A program made the position numbers and the translations under genes. Positions 1-5,176 of a stretch of 5,176 nucleotides of DNA are shown here, piece by piece. Where the stretch lies: the NCBI GenBank assembly GCA_012515365.1, contig JAAYYM010000251.1, positions 1 through 5,176 of the forward strand, in the 5' to 3' direction. Numbering within the stretch: position 1 is the first letter of the stretch; every line of letters begins with the position of its first letter. The stretch comes from Clostridia bacterium (lineage in GTDB: Bacteria; Bacillota_A; Clostridia; Lachnospirales; Lachnospiraceae). Below the pieces are notes generated by a model that saw only the letters and a list, made by a program, of their open reading frames with translations, had not been told where the DNA came from and made no database searches.

Positions 1-806
1 AATTAGTAAGCGCAATGATAGGCAGGAAGTTGGATGTTTTCTATCCAAAGATAGAAGCAGAAATCGGAACTGAACTAATGCGCATAGAAGAATTGGAATA
101 CTCTAATCAAGTAAATGGTGTGAACCTAAGTATAAACCGGGGGGAAATAGTTGCAATCGTTGGTGCAGTAGGTGCTGGTAAAACCGAAATCCTGAATTGT
201 ATATATGGTATCCTTCATCCACATAGTGGTCGAATAATTATTAATGATGTGCAAGCAAACCCTTACCATACACCAATGGAAATGATAAAAATGGGTATCG
301 CCTTAATTCCAGAAGATCGTTCACTTCAGGGAATGATTGGTGAATATACCGTTAGCGAGAATATAAGTAGCGTTGATATGTCAAAAGTTTCCTTGCACGG
401 CGTGATGCTACGCTCTAAGGAAGATAGTCTCGCCCAACATATCGTGGAAGTACTGGATGTCAGACCAAAGGATCATCACCATCTCATGACAGCTCTTTCA
501 GGAGGAAACCAGCAAAAAATTGTTCTTGGGAAATGGCTTACAAGTGATTATTGCATATACTTGATGGATGAGGTCACGGCTGGAGTAGATATCCAAGCAA
601 AAGCTACTATTTATAAAATTATGGGTGAAATTGTTCGAAAAGGTGGGGCAGTGCTTCTTTGCACTGGAGATATTGAAGAAGCGCTGGGTGTGGCAGATAG
701 AATTATTGTGCTTTTTAAGGGCAAGGTAATATTTGAAACAAACCGCACATCAACCAGCAAAGATGAGTTGCTGACCTACATTATGGGGGGCAGTGCAAAT
801 GCGTAG
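1..806 (+). CDS. Sugar ABC transporter ATP-binding protein, C-terminal half (5' end outside window)
   Basis: Energises uptake of a sugar or sugar-like solute by ATP hydrolysis at the cytoplasmic face of the membrane. Family members (RbsA, MglA, XylG) are about 500 residues with two fused nucleotide-binding domains. Here the frame is open to the left edge, reading LVSA before the Met at base 15, and this matches the inter-domain MxGR linker. The Met is therefore internal and the first domain lies upstream. Counting from that Met: Walker A GAVGAGKT at 50-57, PEDR at 99-102 (typical of the second domain of this family), signature LSGGNQQ at 161-167, and Walker B ending in Asp185-Glu186. Oddities: Lys56 where the family usually has Arg, EVTAGVD in place of the common EPTRGVD, and CTGD at the H-loop position with no His. 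The stop overlaps the next gene. The family is certain; the substrate is unknown. Confidence 0.95.
   Translation, partial: LVSAMIGRKLDVFYPKIEAEIGTELMRIEELEYSNQVNGVNLSINRGEIVAIVGAVGAGKTEILNCIYGILHPHSGRIIINDVQANPYHTPMEMIKMGIALIPEDRSLQGMIGEYTVSENISSVDMSKVSLHGVMLRSKEDSLAQHIVEVLDVRPKDHHHLMTALSGGNQQKIVLGKWLTSDYCIYLMDEVTAGVDIQAKATIYKIMGEIVRKGGAVLLCTGDIEEALGVADRIIVLFKGKVIFETNRTSTSKDELLTYIMGGSANA
785..790 (+). promoter_or_regulatory. G-run ribosome binding site for the first permease
   Basis: Six consecutive G residues inside the end of the ATPase gene lie 8 bases before ATG 799 but only 2 bases before the alternative GTG at 793. The spacing favours ATG 799. It is a poor match to AGGAGG, so the permease probably depends on translational coupling with the upstream gene. 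Confidence 0.5.
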
Positions 807-1764
807 TAGCAGATTCAAAGCTTCTGTTGAGAAGTACGCTATGCCACTTGCTCTGGTAGCGTTCATTTTGTTATTGCAAATCTTCATTCCAAATGCAGGT
901 CTCCTTGCCTGGACAAATCTAAAGACGATCTTGTTGCAAACAAGCGTTCTTGGTTTTCTGTCTTTAGGACTCTCTTTTGTGATGATATCAGGAAATAGTG
1001 ATATATCATTCGCGGGTACTTTAGGAATGATGGGGGCCTTATTCACAATGGCTGTGAATACTGGTATGGGCTACTTAACATCCCTTGTACTGATTATTTG
1101 TATAGGTATGGCTGTTTCTCTGGTAATTGGGCTATTAGTGACACGTTTCGGAATCTCTGCGTTCATTGTATCCATTGCATTCATGTTTATGGGACTTGGC
1201 CTTGAAAGATCATTTAATGAAGGCATCACGATTTGGATAACTAACACAAGAATACTTGATTTGGGAAAAACCCAATGGTTGAGCATGTATATGTTCACTT
1301 GGTTATTACTAACATTTTTCGCTATTGCATTTATAGTAATCCGGAAAACAAAGCTTGGTTTTCATCTTCGCATCATCGGGGAGAATATTAATGCAGGTCA
1401 AGAAGCGGGTGTACGCGCTTCTAGGATTAAGATTATCGCATTCCTGATTGCCGGTGCTATGTATGCATTTGCAGGTTCCATTGAGCCAATCCGCATGGGG
1501 GGTTCTATAGTTGGAGCAGGTCAAAGCTACATGCTTCCAGCCCTTGCGGCATGCTATCTGGGGTCTACCATGTTTACGCCTGGGCGAGTCAATATACTAG
1601 GAACACTCATTGGTTCTGTGTTTATGACTATTATTTCAAATTTCATGCAACTCTTGTCGCTTCCGTATTATTTTTCGCCTTTGGTTCAGGGGCTTACATT
1701 ACTTCTTGCTGTTGGCATCTCGGTTTTTCATGGTCGGGGAACAATTCAGCAGGTTAAAGTATAG
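799..1764 (+). CDS. Sugar ABC transporter permease, RbsC family (first of two)
   Basis: Integral membrane subunit that would form the solute channel together with the second permease (BPD_transp_2 / RbsC family). From ATG 799 it is 321 residues, the usual family length; GTG 793 would add two residues. About nine or ten hydrophobic segments can be seen, near residues 14-31, 43-63, 70-88, 92-114, 119-137, 162-182, 208-228, 245-258, 265-285 and 292-310. Family landmarks are the ISGNSDIS stretch (63-70), corresponding to the usual GG(I/F)DLS motif, the cytoplasmic loop TKLGFHLRIIGENINAGQ (184-201), which likely contacts the ATPase, and the LGSTMFTPGR region (254-263), corresponding to the usual GGT..GG segment. 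The first and third are noticeably divergent. The start overlaps the ATPase stop by 8 bases, which implies coupled translation. Substrate cannot be assigned. Confidence 0.93.
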   Translation: MRSSRFKASVEKYAMPLALVAFILLLQIFIPNAGLLAWTNLKTILLQTSVLGFLSLGLSFVMISGNSDISFAGTLGMMGALFTMAVNTGMGYLTSLVLIICIGMAVSLVIGLLVTRFGISAFIVSIAFMFMGLGLERSFNEGITIWITNTRILDLGKTQWLSMYMFTWLLLTFFAIAFIVIRKTKLGFHLRIIGENINAGQEAGVRASRIKIIAFLIAGAMYAFAGSIEPIRMGGSIVGAGQSYMLPALAACYLGSTMFTPGRVNILGTLIGSVFMTIISNFMQLLSLPYYFSPLVQGLTLLLAVGISVFHGRGTIQQVKV

Positions 1765-1767
1765 GAG
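1763..1767 (+). promoter_or_regulatory. AGGAG ribosome binding site for the second permease
   Basis: AGGAG overlaps the TAG stop of the first permease (1762-1764) and lies 8 bases before the GTG at 1776. This spacing is the main support for a GTG start at that position. Confidence 0.8.
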
Positions 1768-1775
1768 TATAGGCA

Positions 1776-2735
1776 GTGAAAAAAACACGTTTTACCAAGT
1801 CGCTTCCTTCTCCAAAGGCATTATTCCTAATTGCACTAATTGGCTTATGTGCAGTTGGGTTTACAATCTTGGCACCCCCCTTTATCAAAGTGCAGAACCT
1901 ATACTCAATGGTTCTTAATGCCTCGATGCCTGCAATACTTGCTCTGGCAATGGGTATTGTCATTACTTCAGGTGGATTCGACTTGTGTATTGGGCATACT
2001 GCAGGTTTCGCATCTCTGATGTGCGGTTATTTTCTCAGATCCTTAGAAATGGGTGCAGTTTATGCAATCATTGCAGCTTTATTCCTAGCTCTGCTTATTG
2101 GTGCCATAAATGGTTTGATTGTTTCCAAACTTGGAATATCTTCTTTTATTGCCACTCTTGGAATGCAGTTTGTTCTTGTTGGCGTGCGGCAATGGATTAC
2201 GAGTGGTGATAGTTATCGCGCAAACAAAGAGATTAGGAGTATCGCACAAAATGATGTGGGCGGGATATCCAACCTTATTCTAATCTCCATTGCAATTCTT
2301 CTTGTTATTGGATTTCTAATGCAAAAAACTAAGTTTGGTAGAAAGATGCATTTTGTTGGGAGCAATATTATCGCGAGTGAATACTGTGGTATATCAATAA
2401 GGAGAATCACTTTTCTTTCATTCCTAATTAGCGGTGCAATATCAGGTGTGGTTGGAATTCTTCAGTTTAGCCGGCTAACAAGTGCAACCATTAATATAGG
2501 AGACGGATGGCTTTTCAATGCTATGACCATTGCCGTCTTTTCTCATGTTATTTTTGGACGCTTTATGGCGCAGGGCATCCTCATTGTATCACTTCTAGTC
2601 ACAATGGTTACCACGGGTATTAATATGCTTGGCGTCTCAAGTGCATGGACCAACTTTGTTTTAGGTATTATTCTACTTTCAGCCCTGTTGGGTGGGAAGT
2701 ATAGTAACCATAGTCGTAAAAAAAAGGAAATTTGA
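1776..2735 (+). CDS. Sugar ABC transporter permease, RbsC family (second of two)
   Basis: Second membrane subunit of the importer, 319 residues, starting at GTG with AGGAG 8 bases upstream. The N-terminus is basic (Lys2, Lys3, Arg5, Lys8) and precedes a first membrane segment at about 15-33. Further hydrophobic segments lie near 44-64, 71-88, 93-117, 122-140, 164-182, 209-229, 247-260, 264-282 and 290-306, and the tail is Lys-rich. Landmarks are GGFDLCIG (66-73), the family GG(I/F)DLS-type motif, INGLIVSKLGISSFIATLGM (111-130), and the ATPase-contact loop TKFGRKMHFVGSNIIASEYC (185-204). It follows the usual pattern more closely than the first permease in these regions, but its late segment lacks the common double-Gly motif (VFSHVIFGRFMAQG, 254-267). 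Two unlike permeases next to one ATPase suggest a heterodimeric channel, as in LsrCD or YtfT/YjfF, rather than an RbsC homodimer (inference). Confidence 0.93.
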   Translation: MKKTRFTKSLPSPKALFLIALIGLCAVGFTILAPPFIKVQNLYSMVLNASMPAILALAMGIVITSGGFDLCIGHTAGFASLMCGYFLRSLEMGAVYAIIAALFLALLIGAINGLIVSKLGISSFIATLGMQFVLVGVRQWITSGDSYRANKEIRSIAQNDVGGISNLILISIAILLVIGFLMQKTKFGRKMHFVGSNIIASEYCGISIRRITFLSFLISGAISGVVGILQFSRLTSATINIGDGWLFNAMTIAVFSHVIFGRFMAQGILIVSLLVTMVTTGINMLGVSSAWTNFVLGIILLSALLGGKYSNHSRKKKEI

Positions 2736-2741
2736 AGGGAG
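2735..2741 (+). promoter_or_regulatory. AAGGGAG ribosome binding site for the SDR gene
   Basis: The purine-rich AAGGGAG begins on the last base of the second permease stop codon and ends 9 bases before ATG 2751. It supports that start and tight operon spacing. Confidence 0.75.
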
Positions 2742-2750
2742 ACACAAACG

Positions 2751-3524
2751 ATGGATGTTAAAAAACTATTCGATCTGGAAGGCAAAAAAGGGTTTATCAC
2801 TGGAGGAGCTCAAGGTATTGGGAAATGTGTAGCTACTGCATTTGCCCAGCTCGGAGCTCATGTTGCTATTATTGACATCAATCTACAGCAAGCAGAAAAG
2901 ACAGCACAAGAGATAGCTGAAGCGACGGGAAGAATGGTTAAGGCATATTACTGCGATGTGACAAAGCAAACTTCAGCAAACGAGATGGTTGAAGCAGTTG
3001 TCTCAGATTATGGTGAAATCAACTTCGCGATTAACAATGCAGGGATATTTACTGGAGAAGGCATACTTGAAATTTCTGACAAAAAGTTCGAGTCTGTCAT
3101 AGACGTGAACCTAAACGGGGTTTTTTATACTTCACAAGCAGCAGCTCGGCAGATGGTGAAGCAAGGGATAGGTGGATCAATCATTTCTACTGCTTCTATG
3201 TCTGGGCATATTATTAATGTTCCACAGACTATCGCGAATTACTGTGCAGCAAAAGGCGGAGTAATCGTCTTAACCAAAGCAATGGCCGTTGAACTTGCCA
3301 AATATAACATTCGTGTAAACTGCATCAGTCCAGGCTATATCCAAACTGATTTGATTGCTACTATGAGCGATATGTTGCCTGTCTGGCTTAGCAAGATGCC
3401 CGAAGGATCACGACTTGGTTATCCAGAGGACTTGATTGGTGCTTTTGTCTATTTTGCTTCAGACGCATCGAAATTTGCCACTGGCAGCGATTTGGTAGTT
3501 GATGGAGGCTATACTACTGTCTGA
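2751..3524 (+). CDS. SDR-family NAD(P)-dependent oxidoreductase, probable sugar alcohol/ketose dehydrogenase
   Basis: Cytoplasmic classical short-chain dehydrogenase of 257 residues, standard for the family. Visible motifs are the nucleotide-binding TGGAQGIG (17-24), an acidic Asp42 at the end of the second strand (IIDIN) that favours NAD over NADP, the adenine-pocket CDV (68-70), NNAG (95-98), Asn120 in VNLNG as the active-site Asn, and YCAAK (Tyr164, Lys168). The active-site Ser is Ser149 or Ser151 in ASMSGHIINVPQ; Ser151 gives the common 13-residue spacing to Tyr164. PG at 194-195 and the C-terminal DGGYT are typical. The MSGHIxNxPQ stretch resembles arabinitol, sorbose and gluconate-type SDRs as I recall them, so polyol-ketose interconversion is likely. 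The gene lies 15 bases after a sugar importer and just before a sugar kinase, which supports that role. Exact substrate and direction are unknown. Confidence 0.93.
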   Translation: MDVKKLFDLEGKKGFITGGAQGIGKCVATAFAQLGAHVAIIDINLQQAEKTAQEIAEATGRMVKAYYCDVTKQTSANEMVEAVVSDYGEINFAINNAGIFTGEGILEISDKKFESVIDVNLNGVFYTSQAAARQMVKQGIGGSIISTASMSGHIINVPQTIANYCAAKGGVIVLTKAMAVELAKYNIRVNCISPGYIQTDLIATMSDMLPVWLSKMPEGSRLGYPEDLIGAFVYFASDASKFATGSDLVVDGGYTTV

Positions 3525-3631
3525 TGTTGGTTTTTACATTCCTTGCTAATGTCGGATCAGACTATTGGTTTTAATTTGCTTTCGAGGGTTTCTCATGAAA
3601 ATTTCTCTGTAAAGGAAAGGAGAGGCTTTTT
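3525..3631 (+). other. 107-base gap between the SDR and kinase genes, with a possible 5-codon leader frame
   Basis: This is the only sizeable non-coding gap in the window. A small frame at 3595-3612 reads MKISL then stop and has GAGGG (3584-3588) six bases upstream. No convincing sigma-70 promoter pair was found: TTGCTA (3543-3548) has no good -10 at 16-18 bases. A 5-bp AT-rich stem (3536-3540 with 3548-3552) has no following T-run, so it is not a credible terminator. The kinase is probably read from the same transcript as the upstream genes. A weak internal signal remains possible. Confidence 0.5.
3618..3622 (+). promoter_or_regulatory. AGGAG ribosome binding site for the kinase
   Basis: AGGAG, part of a longer purine tract at 3611-3625, lies 9 bases before ATG 3632. 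It fixes the kinase start, which also puts the first phosphate-binding motif at the expected distance from the N-terminus. Confidence 0.85.
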
Positions 3632-5167
3632 ATGAAATCTATATTAGCGTATGATTTAGGAACTGGTGGCACAAAAGCCTCTCTTTTTAGTGAGGAAGGA
3701 AACATACTTGCGAGTACATTTGTTTCCTGTCAGACTTTCTATCCACAGGAGCAATTCCATGAGCAGTGCCCAGATGATTGGTGGAAGTCTATAATACAAA
3801 GCACACAGGAGTTACTTGGCAAAAAGGCTGTCAATATTAATGATATTGTTTGTCTTGCTGTTTCTGGCCATAGTTTAGGTGTTGTTCCGGTAGACATCGA
3901 TGGTCAATCACTTATGGAGAGAACGCCAATTTGGTCAGATTGCCGTGCAAGGGAACAAGCAAAACATTTTTTTAATAATATCGATGAAGACAGTTGGTAC
4001 ATGACAACTGGAAATGGTTTTCCAGCAGAATTGTATGGAATATTCAAAATTATGTGGCTACGGGACAATTACCCCGAAATATATGATAAAGCTGCATATT
4101 TTTTAGGCACAAAGGATTATGTAAACCTAAAGATGACAGGAGTTGCTGTAACTGATCACAGCTACGCGTCTGGGAGTGGTGTGTATAGTTTGAAGCAGCG
4201 TAAATATGTAAGTTCATATGTGAAAAACTCTGGCATAGATCAGAGTAAGCTTCCACAGATTGTAGAATCTAGCCATGTGATTGGTACTTTGACGGCTAAG
4301 GCTTCGGCTTTGCTCGGCTTGTCCCAATCTGTGATGGTTGTCGCTGGAGGAGTGGATAATTCTTGTATGGCATTGGGCGCAGCCTGTACCCATGATGGCG
4401 ATGCATACACCTCACTTGGTACTTCCGCATGGATTGCAGTGACTTCACATAATCCAATTGTAAACGTCCAAAAACGACCATATGTTTTTGCTCATTGCAT
4501 TCCATATATGTATACTTCTGCGACTAGTATATTCTCAGCTGGAAATACTTTTCGTTGGCTAAAGAACACTCTTTTCTCACATTTGGAGGAAAAGAAAATA
4601 TATAATAATCATGATGTATATGATCTACTGACTCAAATGGCATCTATATCTCCTCCAGGAAGCAATAAACTGATTTGTAACCCAAGCTTTGCTGGTGGTT
4701 CCGGATTAGACAAGTCCAATAATGTAAAAGGATGCTTTACCGGTTTGACACTAAGCCATACAGCAAATGACTTGATTCGTTCAACTCTTGAGGGCATTTG
4801 CCTGAATCTGCGGATTGCGATGGATGTGCTAGATAAATATGTGCCACTTTCAAAGGATATGCTTATTGTAGGCGGTGGTGGGAAAAGCAAGTTTTGGAGA
4901 TCATTACTTGCAGATATATACTGTAAGAATATCATTGAAACAAACATTGGTCAGGAAGCTGGTTCTTTAGGCGCAGCAACAGTAGCTGCTGTAGGTGTAG
5001 GGCTTTGGAATAACTTTGATAAGGTTAATAGTATCCATAAAATTCAGGGGGAAATTGCACCAGATCAAACGAGGATGATGATTTATGAGAAAATCAGGCC
5101 GATTTTTCAACTAATTTGTGATTTACAAAGTGATGTTGGAGATTGGCTGGATCAATTGGAAATATAG
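3632..5167 (+). CDS. FGGY-family carbohydrate kinase (xylulokinase-like, specificity open)
   Basis: Cytoplasmic kinase that would use ATP to phosphorylate a ketose, polyol or related sugar, committing it to central metabolism. At 511 residues it is full length for FGGY kinases and intact. Motifs: first phosphate loop DLGTGGTK (8-15), SGHSLG (78-83), WSDCRA (101-106), the catalytic-base segment AGGVDNSCMALGA (238-250) with Asp242, second phosphate loop SLGTSAW (261-267), PPGSNKL (341-347), the adenosine-binding region IVGGGGKSKFWRSLLADI (412-429) and EAGSLGAA (442-449). Overall architecture points to the xylulokinase/gluconokinase side of the family, but the QMHG substrate motif of classical xylulokinase is replaced by GHSLG (79-83), so XylB should not be assumed. 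Placement after an importer and an SDR fits uptake, oxidation, then phosphorylation. Alternatives include ribulokinase-like or AI-2-kinase-like (LsrK) roles, the latter less likely because an SDR is present. Confidence 0.93.
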   Translation: MKSILAYDLGTGGTKASLFSEEGNILASTFVSCQTFYPQEQFHEQCPDDWWKSIIQSTQELLGKKAVNINDIVCLAVSGHSLGVVPVDIDGQSLMERTPIWSDCRAREQAKHFFNNIDEDSWYMTTGNGFPAELYGIFKIMWLRDNYPEIYDKAAYFLGTKDYVNLKMTGVAVTDHSYASGSGVYSLKQRKYVSSYVKNSGIDQSKLPQIVESSHVIGTLTAKASALLGLSQSVMVVAGGVDNSCMALGAACTHDGDAYTSLGTSAWIAVTSHNPIVNVQKRPYVFAHCIPYMYTSATSIFSAGNTFRWLKNTLFSHLEEKKIYNNHDVYDLLTQMASISPPGSNKLICNPSFAGGSGLDKSNNVKGCFTGLTLSHTANDLIRSTLEGICLNLRIAMDVLDKYVPLSKDMLIVGGGGKSKFWRSLLADIYCKNIIETNIGQEAGSLGAATVAAVGVGLWNNFDKVNSIHKIQGEIAPDQTRMMIYEKIRPIFQLICDLQSDVGDWLDQLEI

Positions 5168-5176
5168 AATATTGGC

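Noticed and set aside
15..17. ATG as the true start of a half-size, single-domain ATPase
   Set aside because: The frame remains open to base 3 and reads LVSA-MIGR, which matches the inter-domain linker of two-domain RbsA proteins. No ribosome site is visible in the few upstream bases. A genuine half-size gene could be excluded only with upstream sequence.
750..1046. Reverse-strand open frame of 98 codons
   Set aside because: It lies over the end of the ATPase and the start of the first permease, both well supported, and its product shows no recognisable motif.
2718..2725. Run of eight A near the end of the second permease as a slippage or frameshift site
   Set aside because: The reading frame is intact and ends normally two codons later; a one-base shift would change only the last few residues before reading into the SDR gene. 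Nothing indicates it is used.
3536..3552. Possible terminator hairpin after the SDR gene
   Set aside because: The stem is only five AT-rich pairs (ACATT with AATGT) with a 7-base loop and no T-run follows, so it is too weak to call.
3543..3575. Sigma-70 promoter for the kinase
   Set aside because: TTGCTA could serve as a -35, but the only AT-rich -10 candidate (TTTAAT, 3570-3575) is 21 bases away, which is too far for a confident promoter.
4633..4947. Reverse-strand open frame of 104 codons
   Set aside because: It is antisense to conserved kinase motifs and its product looks like random low-GC translation with no family features.

Overview
The window is one compact, single-strand (+) catabolic gene cluster from a low-to-moderate GC bacterium (roughly 40% GC by eye). 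The strong AGGAG-type ribosome sites, the occasional GTG start and the tight gene packing fit Bacillota (for example Clostridia or Bacilli). A spirochaete or another low-GC lineage with many RbsABC-type transporters cannot be excluded. No RNA gene, mobile element, CRISPR array or clear repeat was seen.

Layout: (1) the 3' part of a sugar-type ABC ATPase (RbsA/MglA/XylG family), open to the left edge and therefore truncated by the window, with only its second nucleotide-binding domain present. (2) and (3) Two different RbsC-family membrane permeases, the first overlapping the ATPase gene by 8 bases and the second starting 11 bases after the first. (4) A short-chain dehydrogenase/reductase (SDR) 15 bases further on. 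(5) After a 107-base gap, a complete FGGY-family carbohydrate kinase, which ends 9 bases before the right edge of the window.

Working model (inference): the ATPase and the two permeases form a heteromeric importer for a sugar or sugar alcohol. Its periplasmic or lipoprotein binding protein is not in the window and may lie upstream. The SDR would oxidise the imported compound to a ketose, or interconvert polyol and ketose, with NAD(H). The kinase would phosphorylate the product for entry into central metabolism, for example the pentose phosphate pathway. Uptake, oxidation and phosphorylation is the classic logic of pentitol (arabitol, xylitol, ribitol) use, but the substrate cannot be read from the sequence. 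The kinase lacks the usual xylulokinase substrate motif and the ATPase has unusual motif residues, so the cassette may handle a less common substrate. Nothing here requires a new type of system; the points worth a second look are the divergent motifs and the small leader-like frame before the kinase.
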